This document shows, in pieces, positions 9,220 to 16,993 of a stretch of DNA of 64,000 nucleotides. Position numbers and translations under genes: made by a program. The DNA is from Bacteroidales bacterium (GTDB lineage: Bacteria; Bacillota; Clostridia; Lachnospirales; Lachnospiraceae), in contig JAMPFJ010000008.1 in the NCBI GenBank assembly GCA_023664535.1, positions 24,071-88,070 of the forward strand, in the 5' to 3' direction. How positions within the stretch are numbered: the first letter of the stretch is position 1; each line of letters starts with the position of its first letter. Under the pieces are notes generated by a model. The model saw nothing but the letters and a program-made list of their open reading frames with translations. It searched no databases and was not told where the DNA came from.

Positions 9220-10164
9220 ATGAGATTTATTAAAGAACTTCAAGAGGGAGACATGATTTCCTCCATTTATCTTTGTAAGGACAAAAGAACCTTACAGACA
9301 AAGGCAGGCAAGAATTACTATTCTATGCAGCTGCATGACAAAACGGGTTCGGTGGACGGCAAGGTATGGGATTTGTCCAATGCAATCGAGCATTTTGAAT
9401 CCATGGACTATATTCAGGTGGATGCGCAGGTTACCAGCTTTCAAGGGACGTTACAGCTGAATATCCGCCGGGTAAGAAAAGCGGCGGAGGGAGAATATAA
9501 TCCGGTGGATTATATGCCGTGCTCCAAACGTAATCCGGATGAAATGTATGACGAACTGGTGACGATGATACATACGGTGGAGGAACCCCATTTGTTGAAG
9601 CTGTTACAGCTGGTTTTTACCGAGGATGCGGATTTTGTCAAGGCATTTAAGCTGCATTCCGCAGCAAAGACGATGCATCATAATTTTGCAGGGGGACTGC
9701 TGGAGCACAGCCTTTCCGTTGCAAAGCTCTGTGAATTTTATGCGAAGAGCTATCCGGCAATTAACCGGGATTTACTGATTACGGCGGCGCTGTGCCATGA
9801 TATCGGGAAAATGAATGAAATTTCCGCTTTTCCGGAAAATGACTATACCGATGAGGGACAGTTAATCGGGCATATTGTGACAGGAACCATTATGCTGGAT
9901 GAGAAAATTAAGCAGATTGCAGGGTTTCCGGAAAAGCTTGCCAATGAATTGAAGCATTGCATATTATCCCATCATGGGGAGCTGGAATACGGTTCGCCGA
10001 AAAAACCGGCGCTCCTTGAGGCGGTGGCATTGGCATTTGCGGACAATACAGACGCCAAGCTGGAAGGTTTTGTGGAGATGCTGGACAGTAACAGCGATAA
10101 GGGGGACGAATGGCTGGGATACAGCAGGATGTTTGAGACGAATGTACGGGCGACATCAAAATAA
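9220..10164 (+). CDS. YhaM-type 3'-5' exonuclease (OB-fold plus HD domain)
   Basis: The 314-residue protein has an N-terminal OB-fold nucleic-acid-binding domain (about 10-85, with YYSMQLHDKTGSVDGKVWD) and a C-terminal HD phosphohydrolase domain (MHHNFAGGLLEHSLSVAKL, then ALCHDIGKMNEI near residue 190, and CILSHHGELEYGSP). This is the arrangement of Bacillus YhaM/CbfI, a manganese-dependent 3'-5' exoribonuclease that trims RNA and can degrade single-stranded DNA. Length agrees with the family. Confidence 0.92.
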   Translation: MRFIKELQEGDMISSIYLCKDKRTLQTKAGKNYYSMQLHDKTGSVDGKVWDLSNAIEHFESMDYIQVDAQVTSFQGTLQLNIRRVRKAAEGEYNPVDYMPCSKRNPDEMYDELVTMIHTVEEPHLLKLLQLVFTEDADFVKAFKLHSAAKTMHHNFAGGLLEHSLSVAKLCEFYAKSYPAINRDLLITAALCHDIGKMNEISAFPENDYTDEGQLIGHIVTGTIMLDEKIKQIAGFPEKLANELKHCILSHHGELEYGSPKKPALLEAVALAFADNTDAKLEGFVEMLDSNSDKGDEWLGYSRMFETNVRATSK

Positions 10165-10195
10165 ATACGGCTTTAAAATGAAGGAGGAAAAGGAA

Positions 10196-10429
10196 ATGAA
10201 TAAAAGAGGAACAGGCATAGTATTTTGTCTGCTGGCAGGGCTGTTATTTGCCGCAAGGTATATTACGGCGGCAATATTTATGTCAAATGTCAGTTCATGG
10301 GATAAAGAGCTTTTTGCAGCGGGACTGGAATACCAGGGGAATGGATTATTGATTTTTAGCGTTATCAGCCTCCTTGCGGGGATTGCTTATCTTATATGGG
10401 CGGAGATTGAGGAAAAAGGAAAACAGTAG
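10196..10429 (+). CDS. Small two-helix membrane protein
   Basis: A 77-residue protein with two predicted membrane helices (about 7-28, starting IVFCLLAGLLFAARYITAAI, and 50-67, LLIFSVISLLAGIAYLIW) joined by a short loop and ending in a charged tail. The start is ATG 10196, preceded by AAGGAGG about ten bases upstream. It follows the YhaM gene by 31 bp and may be cotranscribed. I do not recognise the family. Confidence 0.72.
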   Translation: MNKRGTGIVFCLLAGLLFAARYITAAIFMSNVSSWDKELFAAGLEYQGNGLLIFSVISLLAGIAYLIWAEIEEKGKQ

Positions 10430-10518
10430 GGGCAGGCTTTACTGGGAAGAAGTGTGCTTAAAACAATGGAACTTGTAAAGGAATCATTGGCTTTATTATG
10501 AAGAAAGAAGGGCTTGAG

Positions 10519-10740
10519 ATGAAAAGAGAAGAATATATTTCTGATGAAACGGTTATAAAACGAGCAAATGCTGCGGTAAAGATGGAATTGGAGAAAAATA
10601 GAGCATTAGGTGTTCCTGCAGTTCTATATGATAGGAAAAGTCAGATTATTTATCGAGAAAATGATGACGGAACTAAGACAGAAGTGGGGCGGAGGATAAG
10701 AAAGGGGCGTTATAGTGAGCGAGTTTCAAAAGAATCCTGA
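10519..10740 (+). CDS. Putative antitoxin of the zeta-like pair
   Basis: A 73-residue charged protein directly upstream of, and overlapping by 26 bp, a zeta-toxin-like kinase gene. It is helical near the N-terminus (DETVIKRANAAVKMELEKNRA) and ends in an Arg/Lys-rich tail. It shows no similarity I can see to epsilon antitoxin. The start at 10519 is preferred because GAAAGAAGG lies just upstream; an in-frame ATG exists at 10498. The antitoxin role is inferred only from gene order, size and overlap. Confidence 0.6.
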   Translation: MKREEYISDETVIKRANAAVKMELEKNRALGVPAVLYDRKSQIIYRENDDGTKTEVGRRIRKGRYSERVSKES

Positions 10741-11308
10741 AATTATTATTTTTGCCGGTCCGAATGGTTCCGGTAAGAGTACATTTACACAATTGCTAAA
10801 ACCTCCAATGGACTATATCAATGCTGATGAAATAAAAAAGAACCTAAAATGTTCTGATTTAGAGGCGGCGCAATTAGCGGAAAAACAGCGGGAAGGTTAT
10901 GTGGAACGAATGGAAGAATTTTGTTTTGAGACAGTGCTTTCAACAGAACGTAATTTGAAACTATTAAGAAAAGCAAAGGAGAAAGGCTATTTTATCCGCT
11001 GTTATTATATTTTGACGGCAGACCCTATGATTAATGTCTGGCGTGTGAGGTCGAGAGTAGAATCTGGCGGACATGGTGTGCCAGAAGAAAAGATTATTGC
11101 AAGATATGATAAAGCTTTGGGGTTGATTAAGGATTTGATAAGGGTTTGTGATATTTGCCATATATATGACAACTCTGACAGCAGTCCATTCCGTATATTT
11201 AAGAAGAGAAAAGAATGTACATATTTTGACGAGTGTGACGATTGGTATTTTGAGGATATTAGAGATTTAACAGGTATTTCTGATATGGAAAAGAAAAACT
11301 TGAATTAA
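10715..11308 (+). CDS. Zeta toxin-like P-loop kinase
   Basis: The 197-residue protein opens with FAGPNGSGKSTFTQLL (Walker A at about 14-21), followed by YINADEIKKNL and FCFETVLSTERNLKLL, the pattern of zeta/PezT-like kinases in which the Asp and Glu bind the sugar-nucleotide substrate. Zeta toxins phosphorylate UDP-N-acetylglucosamine and block wall synthesis; many shorter chromosomal homologues have other or unknown substrates. Translation starts at GTG 10715 after an AAAGGGG site inside the upstream gene, so the two are coupled. Function as a toxin is likely but not proven by sequence. Confidence 0.78.
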   Translation: MSEFQKNPEIIIFAGPNGSGKSTFTQLLKPPMDYINADEIKKNLKCSDLEAAQLAEKQREGYVERMEEFCFETVLSTERNLKLLRKAKEKGYFIRCYYILTADPMINVWRVRSRVESGGHGVPEEKIIARYDKALGLIKDLIRVCDICHIYDNSDSSPFRIFKKRKECTYFDECDDWYFEDIRDLTGISDMEKKNLN

Positions 11309-11329
11309 ATAGAATTTGAGGTGAGGTTG

Positions 11330-11371
11330 ATGAAAGATAGCCGAGATAGCTACTCAGTACAGTTGATTTAA
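11330..11371 (+). CDS. Leader peptide ORF ahead of the ABC exporter
   Basis: A 13-codon ORF (MKDSRDSYSVQLI) has a good ribosome site, GAGG at 11318-11321, eight bases before its ATG. Its last codons (11353-11365) form the left arm of two mutually exclusive hairpins with downstream bases 11385-11393 and 11418-11429. This is the layout of a translation-controlled attenuator. No peptide homologue is recognised; the call rests on position, ribosome site and the hairpins. Confidence 0.45.
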   Translation: MKDSRDSYSVQLI

Positions 11372-11429
11372 ACTGTTAGCAGATTGTACTGAGGATAATG
11401 GAACTTGCTGACAGTCACAACTGTACTGA
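11353..11429 (+). promoter_or_regulatory. Competing inverted repeats in the ABC exporter leader
   Basis: CTCAGTACA at 11353-11361 is perfectly complementary to TGTACTGAG at 11385-11393, and TCAGTACAGTTG at 11354-11365 is perfectly complementary to CAACTGTACTGA at 11418-11429. Only one of the two pairings can form. A smaller hairpin ACAGTT/AACTGT (11359-11364 with 11371-11376) is also possible. The left arm is translated in the 13-codon leader ORF. There is no U-tract, so control of translation or an operator role is as likely as termination. Confidence 0.6.
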
Positions 11430-11465
11430 TTTGACAAAATGATTGACAGGAAAAGGAGTACAGTT

Positions 11466-13178
11466 ATGCGTTATATGGAAGAAATTTTAAACAATAATAA
11501 GAAGTGGGTTATTGTATATCTGGTAATCGGAGTATTTAATGCCTTTATGTTAAATTTTAAGGCAGGCTATTTTCAGAAAATTGTGGACGGACTGACAGAG
11601 CGGACAATTTCAGCTTATGGGATTTTGATTTACGGCGTTGTCCTTATTGTGGTTTATGGAATGAATTATGCCGACGAGTATCCGAAAGCAAAGCTGGAAA
11701 ATAAGATTTATCTGGATTTCAAATTACTGGCATTGCAAAAAATAAGCAGAATAGATTATTGTGAATACCAGAGACTGGGGTGCGGCAGACTGGTACAGCG
11801 GATTGAAAATGGTGCCAATGCGGGAAAAGGCGTCCTTTATGACTTCTGGTTCTGTGTTGTCAGAAATTTGCTGCCCACCGTTTTGTTCAGCCTGTGGTTT
11901 ATCGGGAAAATAGACAGAAAAATAACCTGTTTTCTGATAACGGGATATATCGTCGTTTTTATCGCAGCGAATTTGCTGCTTCGGGGATTATATCAGATAA
12001 AAGAAAAGATATTGACCAATGAAGAAGACCTCAATCATTTTCTCGTGCGCGGGTTTATGGAAATGCCGCTTTTCCGGATGAAACGTCAATTCCCCGATGA
12101 AATCAAAAAGGCGGTTAATGCCAGGAGAATCATTGTATCGTCAAAAGTAAAAATGACTATGATACATGAAGCGTTTTTTGTTCTGTTTGCAATGTTAGTT
12201 GCCTGCCTGGACATAGGGATTTTGATTTACGGGTGGAAAAACAGCCGTCTGTCGGTGGGGGAGGTCGTTGCACTAATCACCTTGCTGGATAATGCGTATA
12301 TGCCAATCGCCATATTTAATGTTATTTATGTGCAGTACAAATTGAATAAAACGGCATGGCGGCGATTTACAGATTTACTGGATTTAAAGGAGGATGCGCA
12401 GTTACGGGCGGGGGTGGCTTTTGCAGGATTTGCAAATGAGGTCCGGGTCAAAAATTTATCGTTTTCCTATGAAAGTAAAAGTGTGCTTCATCATATCAGT
12501 ATTTCCATGAAAAAAGGCGAGAAGGTGGCATTTGTCGGAGAGTCGGGCTCCGGAAAGTCAACGCTGGCAAAGCTGCTGGTGGGATTGCTTAAGTATGAGC
12601 GGGGAAATATTTTTTTTGATGATAAACCGTTAAAAGAATTTTCGTTGGAATCCTTTTATGAAAAAGTATCGTATCTATCACAGGATACCCCTGTTTTTGA
12701 CGGCACAATCCGGGAAAATCTGGTGTTTGACCAAGATGTTGAGGAATCCGTAATTTGGGAAAGTCTTGAAAAAGCACAGTTGCTGCCAATGGTCGCCACA
12801 TTGGACAAAGGCTTGGAAACAAAAATCGGTGAAAAAGGAGCCTGCCTATCCGGTGGGGAAAAGCAGCGGCTGGCATTGGCACGGCTTTTGTTTTCCCCCT
12901 CGGAGCTTGTCGTGCTGGATGAAGCGACATCGGCTTTGGATAATCTGACGGAGAGCATGGTGATAAAAAATATTATGGAGCAGATGGAAAATGCCACAAT
13001 TCTGGTGATTGCCCATCATTTGGCGGCGGTTAGCGGATTTGACCGGATAATCGTATTTAGAAACGGAAAAGTTACCGGTAATGGAACCTTTGAGGAATTG
13101 CTGGAAAATAACGGCTATTTTAGAGAATTGTACAGAAAGGAAAAAGAGAAAATTTCATCAGAATATGGAGCAGTTTGA
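11466..13178 (+). CDS. ABC transporter, fused permease and ATPase (half exporter)
   Basis: The 570-residue protein has an N-terminal six-helix exporter domain (about 10-310) and a C-terminal ATPase with Walker A GESGSGKS (about 358-365), signature LSGGE (about 461) and Walker B LVVLDEATSALD. It is a type IV half exporter that must dimerise; no second half gene is adjacent, so a homodimer is likely. Start 11466 is chosen because AAAAGGAG at 11451-11458 precedes it, rather than ATG 11439. Divergent permease sequence does not reveal a substrate (peptide or drug). The leader upstream suggests substrate-linked induction. Confidence 0.88.
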   Translation: MRYMEEILNNNKKWVIVYLVIGVFNAFMLNFKAGYFQKIVDGLTERTISAYGILIYGVVLIVVYGMNYADEYPKAKLENKIYLDFKLLALQKISRIDYCEYQRLGCGRLVQRIENGANAGKGVLYDFWFCVVRNLLPTVLFSLWFIGKIDRKITCFLITGYIVVFIAANLLLRGLYQIKEKILTNEEDLNHFLVRGFMEMPLFRMKRQFPDEIKKAVNARRIIVSSKVKMTMIHEAFFVLFAMLVACLDIGILIYGWKNSRLSVGEVVALITLLDNAYMPIAIFNVIYVQYKLNKTAWRRFTDLLDLKEDAQLRAGVAFAGFANEVRVKNLSFSYESKSVLHHISISMKKGEKVAFVGESGSGKSTLAKLLVGLLKYERGNIFFDDKPLKEFSLESFYEKVSYLSQDTPVFDGTIRENLVFDQDVEESVIWESLEKAQLLPMVATLDKGLETKIGEKGACLSGGEKQRLALARLLFSPSELVVLDEATSALDNLTESMVIKNIMEQMENATILVIAHHLAAVSGFDRIIVFRNGKVTGNGTFEELLENNGYFRELYRKEKEKISSEYGAV

Positions 13179-13228
13179 TTGTTGCGGGTTTATGCAAACG
13201 GCATATTCACCGTGAGCGGTCAGACATT

Positions 13229-13272
13229 AAAGCCGCCTCCTCCTGCACACGGCAGGAAAAGGCGGCTTTAAT
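13229..13272. terminator. Bidirectional terminator between convergent genes
   Basis: AAAGCCGCC at 13229-13237 pairs with GGCGGCTTT at 13261-13269, and the interior CCTGC/GCAGG forms a second stem. A/T runs flank both sides, so it can serve the ABC gene (+) and the zinc-ribbon operon (minus). Confidence 0.85.
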
Positions 13273-13289
13273 ACGAAAGATGGCTTCTG

Positions 13290-14048
13290 TTACCGGACTT
13301 CATCAATATTGCTGAAGGACCAGGCGTGAATATTGATTTCAATTACCGGAGTGCCGCAGTATTCGCATACTTTGGCGCCAAGAGAAGAAAGGGGGGCGCC
13401 GCAGTTGGGACAGTTAACGCCTAATGCATTGTCCAATTCGTTTTCCACCAGGCTGCGGTCCTGGATATAAATTAAATCAACATTGTATTTGGTCTGGTAT
13501 TTATATTCCTTGGAGCCCTCCTGTACCGCAGAGGAATCGGTAATATAGTGATAGCATTCCAAAGCAGACTGAAAAGTAATCACACATCTTCCCTCTGTTT
13601 TTCGGTACTGGCTGATTTCCGTGCGGTGAATCCGGATTTGGTCAAAATGTTCCTGTAAATCCCGGGCGGAAAGCATCTGGATGTGATTTTCCAGCTGAAC
13701 CTTTAACTCCGTGTTACCGTCCTTTAAGACAGCGGGATTACGCTCAGTAACTGCCCGCAAATAACCAATCAGTACATTTTCTGCACGTTCCTTCATTTCA
13801 TTATACTGAAAATCCGGAAAATCCGAAACGATTTTCGGCAGCAGCAGACTGGTCATGGCGGAAACGGATTTCGGGGTCGTGGAATATTCCTGTTTCATCT
13901 GTTTTGCCGCTTTGGTAATGTCGGATGTACCGAATAAAGCGCGGGACATCTCCTGCGTTTTGTTCCGGATATAAGTTATTCCACAATATATGGCAATGAT
14001 GATTGCCAGAATCAGGATTAAAATAATGATGATTGGTATATACTTCAT
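13290..14048 (-). CDS. Membrane-anchored TIM44-like protein with zinc ribbon (YdjH-like)
   Basis: The 252-residue protein starts with a strong membrane helix (YIPIIIILILILAIIIAIYC), followed by a TIM44-like domain (about 60-200) and a C-terminal zinc ribbon with two CxxC pairs (CPNCGAPLSSLGAKVCEYC). Start at 14048 is chosen for the GGAGG just upstream; a longer ATG reading at 14069 is possible. It is last in a three-gene minus-strand operon with a TFIIB-ribbon protein and an SPFH protein. Bacillus subtilis has the equivalent YdjG/YdjH/YdjI next to PspA, where YdjG and YdjH hold YdjI at the membrane. Confidence 0.82.
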   Translation of the reverse strand: MKYIPIIIILILILAIIIAIYCGITYIRNKTQEMSRALFGTSDITKAAKQMKQEYSTTPKSVSAMTSLLLPKIVSDFPDFQYNEMKERAENVLIGYLRAVTERNPAVLKDGNTELKVQLENHIQMLSARDLQEHFDQIRIHRTEISQYRKTEGRCVITFQSALECYHYITDSSAVQEGSKEYKYQTKYNVDLIYIQDRSLVENELDNALGVNCPNCGAPLSSLGAKVCEYCGTPVIEINIHAWSFSNIDEVR

Positions 14049-14059
14049 AGCTCCTCCGT

Positions 14060-15160
14060 TTAACTCCATACGCCCAGGTAGTAGAGAATTGCGATAATGA
14101 CAATAATTCCCACTACGGTAATAATGATTTTAGGAACAGAAAGCGGCGTTTTGCCGGCAACCTTACCAGTTTGTCCGTTTACCATGAACTGATACACCGT
14201 ATCATTATATTTAAAGTTGGATATCCAGATAGGAAGCAGCAGGTATTTGTAGGTAATGTTATCGTAATTTGTTTCGAATTTCAGCCTGCGCACACGGTCA
14301 GCGTGGTGTTCCTTTTGGATTTTATCGGAGATATGGCGGTTTAATTTTTCCTTGATGGAAACGATGGCGGTTGACCAGGCATCCTTTAGTCCGAGAGAAT
14401 AACGCTCGGCAACGAAACCTGCGATATATTCCGGTTTGTAGGACTTATTGTTTTCGGTATCAAACGGCTCCAGCTTGCGGAGGATGGACATATCATGATT
14501 CTTGGAAGCAAGAACCAGTTCATCATCGATAAACTCCTGGTGTGTACCTGAGGTTCTGTGCCAGTCGGTTTCTGTATGGGTTTCCCCTTTACTGTTGGTT
14601 TTGGTATGGTCGATACCGTATTCTCCATTGTAGGAAGAAAATGTATCGGTGTCAAAGGTCCAGTATGGTAGATAAATGCCTTTGAAGCGTTTGGGCTTTG
14701 CGCTGTCCTTGGCAAGCTTTGGGCAGAACCATCTGCGCTTAATCCATTTCTGGAACAGCTCTGAGGCCTGCTTATCGCTGATGCGGAAAGGGACAACGCC
14801 TCCAGGAGCCATAGTATCCTGGTCGTGAGCTTCCATAACCTGGTTGGAGCCGCAGAACGGACAGACCGCAGAGGTCTGTAAGGCATCATAAATAGATTCG
14901 GCGCCGCATGCTTTGCAAAGAACGGTTTTGGTTTCAACGCCCCAGTCATGGTTGGCAGTATGCTCGGCGGCATAAAAATCCAGTTCTGCCGCTTTTTTTG
15001 GCGTTTCCTCCTGCTGGGAAATCGCTTCTTCATAATCACAGTAAGGACACTTCAGATTGCCGGTAGCCGGATTAAAATCCATAACACCGCCGCATTGGGG
15101 ACATTTTTTGTCTGTCTCTTCCTTGGTGTCAACGATATGGATATCGTTAAAATCGTCCAT
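14060..15160 (-). CDS. TFIIB-type zinc-ribbon membrane protein (YdjG-like)
   Basis: The 366-residue protein begins with a zinc ribbon (CPQCGGVMDFNPATGNLKCPYC, Cys pairs near residues 20 and 37), has a second CxxC pair pair (CKACGAESIYDALQTSAVCPFC, about 88-108) and ends in a single membrane helix (IIITVVGIIVIIAILYYLGV). The long middle part has Trp/Tyr-rich beta segments. It lies 11 bp from the TIM44-like gene. By analogy with Bacillus YdjG it should anchor the SPFH partner to the membrane. Zinc binding and topology are read from sequence; the role is inferred from synteny. Confidence 0.82.
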   Translation of the reverse strand: MDDFNDIHIVDTKEETDKKCPQCGGVMDFNPATGNLKCPYCDYEEAISQQEETPKKAAELDFYAAEHTANHDWGVETKTVLCKACGAESIYDALQTSAVCPFCGSNQVMEAHDQDTMAPGGVVPFRISDKQASELFQKWIKRRWFCPKLAKDSAKPKRFKGIYLPYWTFDTDTFSSYNGEYGIDHTKTNSKGETHTETDWHRTSGTHQEFIDDELVLASKNHDMSILRKLEPFDTENNKSYKPEYIAGFVAERYSLGLKDAWSTAIVSIKEKLNRHISDKIQKEHHADRVRRLKFETNYDNITYKYLLLPIWISNFKYNDTVYQFMVNGQTGKVAGKTPLSVPKIIITVVGIIVIIAILYYLGVWS

Positions 15161-15257
15161 TTAGTTTCTCCTCCCTCGGGTAATGCCGGGTATGCTGCAA
15201 AACAGACATCCCGGCAAAAATCAGTTAAACGGCATAATTTATCCAATCCTATACCGC

Positions 15258-16622
15258 TTATTGTATATCATTCTCATCAAAAACATCTCCACATTCCGGA
15301 CAGAATTTTGGCGGATGCTGTGGGTCTTCCGGCTGCCAGCCGCATTTGTCGCATCGGTATAGCGGTGCGCCGGCAGGTTTCTTTGCTCCGCATTCCTGAC
15401 AGAATTTGCCTTGATTTACTGCACCACAGGAACAGGTCCAGCCTGCCTGGGAAGCGGGTTTTGGTGTACCGCATTCCACACAGAATTTGCCGGTGTTTAC
15501 TGCACCGCAGGAGCAGGTCCAGGAATCGGCGGAAGTATTATCAGCCGCAGGCGCTGCCGCCGGGCTCGGAGCTGCAGGCGTCGGATTGGTCGGCGGGGTA
15601 TTATTTTGCTGCTGTCCCATGGCAAAGAGGGAATTTGCATTCATACCGCCTGCCTGGGTTGCCATATTCATTCCGGCAAATGCCATCATAGGACCGGTAG
15701 ATGTGTTGGAAGCTGCAGATTTCATTGCTTCTGCCTGTGCACCGACTAAAGTAGCAGCAGCCATGTTTGGATTGCGTAAAACTGCAGTTTTTTGAAGGTC
15801 TTTAATCATCTGCTCGTCTTCTTCGGAGGCTTTGATGGTATTTACACCGAAGGAGACAATGCGGATTCCTCTTAATTCGCCCCATTTCTCGGATAATTCT
15901 TTATCCAGGGCGTCGGCAACTTCTTTTGTATGTGCAGGAACTGCGCTGTAGCGGATTCCCATTGCAGAAATTTGTGCAAATGCCGGCTGCAGGGCAGTCA
16001 TTAATTCTGATTTTAACTGGCTGTCAATTTTGTCTCTGGTGTAGTCGTCGGTAACATTACCGCAGACATGGGTATAGAACAGAATCGGGTCAAAAATCTG
16101 GTAGGAATATTCACCGTTACAGCGAACGGAAATATCTACATCCAAACCGATATTTTCGTCAACCACACGGAATGGTACAGGGTTGGCAGTACCGTAGCGG
16201 TTTCCCATAATTTCCTTTGTGTTAAAGAAATATACACGCTGGTCTTTACCGGTATCACCGCCAAAGGTAAACCGTTTGCCGATGGTTGCAAAGGTTTTTC
16301 CGATATTTTCTCCCAAATCGCCGGAGAGCAGGCTTGGCTCGGAAGAGGTATCATATAAGAACTCACCTGCTTCTGCACAAAATTCCACAACTGCACCCTG
16401 GTCGACAATAATCATACACTGGCCTTCGTTTACGGCAACGACGGAGCCGTTACTGATGATGTTGTCATTTCCTTTGTTGCCTGTTCCGAATTTACTGTTG
16501 TTTCGTCTTTGTCCCTTAACTACCAATACATCATTTTCCATTGCATCACAGTAGAAATACTCTTTCCACTGGTCAGCGGCAACCCCGCGGATTGCGCCTG
16601 AAATTGCTTTGATTAATCCCAT
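15258..16622 (-). CDS. SPFH/band-7 protein with three C-terminal zinc ribbons (YdjI-like)
   Basis: The 454-residue protein has an N-terminal SPFH (flotillin-like) domain to about residue 280, an Ala/Met/Asn-rich linker, then three successive zinc ribbons: CSCGAVNTGKFCVECG, CSCGAVNQGKFCQECG and CDKCGW...FCPECG. It lacks its own membrane helix, consistent with tethering by the two downstream membrane proteins. In Bacillus subtilis YdjI links the phage-shock protein PspA to the membrane under envelope stress. No pspA is seen in this window. First gene of the minus-strand operon, ribosome site AAAAGGAG. Confidence 0.87.
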   Translation of the reverse strand: MGLIKAISGAIRGVAADQWKEYFYCDAMENDVLVVKGQRRNNSKFGTGNKGNDNIISNGSVVAVNEGQCMIIVDQGAVVEFCAEAGEFLYDTSSEPSLLSGDLGENIGKTFATIGKRFTFGGDTGKDQRVYFFNTKEIMGNRYGTANPVPFRVVDENIGLDVDISVRCNGEYSYQIFDPILFYTHVCGNVTDDYTRDKIDSQLKSELMTALQPAFAQISAMGIRYSAVPAHTKEVADALDKELSEKWGELRGIRIVSFGVNTIKASEEDEQMIKDLQKTAVLRNPNMAAATLVGAQAEAMKSAASNTSTGPMMAFAGMNMATQAGGMNANSLFAMGQQQNNTPPTNPTPAAPSPAAAPAADNTSADSWTCSCGAVNTGKFCVECGTPKPASQAGWTCSCGAVNQGKFCQECGAKKPAGAPLYRCDKCGWQPEDPQHPPKFCPECGDVFDENDIQ

Positions 16623-16748
16623 ATTATTCTCCTTTTCTAAAATACATTTCGTGCATTTTGCAATACTGAGCCAATATCCAATCCGGTAAACAGCAAAACC
16701 GTTCCTTTATGTATATGTGCGAAAAAACAAAATATTGCAGATAGTATA

Positions 16749-16777
16749 ATTATACCTTTTTGGTCGAAAAATGTCTA
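16749..16777 (-). promoter_or_regulatory. Promoter of the SPFH operon
   Basis: On the minus strand, -35 TAGACA (16777-16772) and -10 TATAAT (16754-16749) are separated by 17 bp. The box lies about 127 bp before the start codon, leaving a long leader. The rest of the 16623-16993 intergenic stretch holds only this promoter and the divergent one at 16868-16896. Confidence 0.65.
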
Positions 16778-16867
16778 TCATTATTCCATAATGTGGCAAA
16801 GATTCTGTAATACCGGCAGGGATTTTGGGAAAAAGCACCGATTTGCAGCAGTGCGGTTGTAAAATTA

Positions 16868-16896
16868 TGGACAGCAATATGGGGAAATGCTATAAT
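16868..16896 (+). promoter_or_regulatory. Promoter of the rRNA methyltransferase gene
   Basis: -35 TGGACA (16868-16873), 17-bp spacer, -10 TATAAT (16891-16896), about 98 bp before the chosen start. Confidence 0.65.
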
Positions 16897-16993
16897 CAAT
16901 CAAAGTTAAAGGTTAAAGGATTTGCGTCGCCAAATGAGAGGATATGCTTGCTTGGCGGTTTTATCTGTTGCAGGACAAGGCAGGGACGGTATT

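Noticed and set aside
11431..11436. TTGACA as -35 box for the ABC exporter
   Set aside because: No -10 box lies 16-18 bp downstream before the ribosome site, and it would place the transcript start on the ribosome site.
14948..15691. 247-codon plus-strand ORF across the zinc-ribbon operon
   Set aside because: It is antisense to two genes with clear domains and crosses their intergenic gap; composition is that of a shadow frame.
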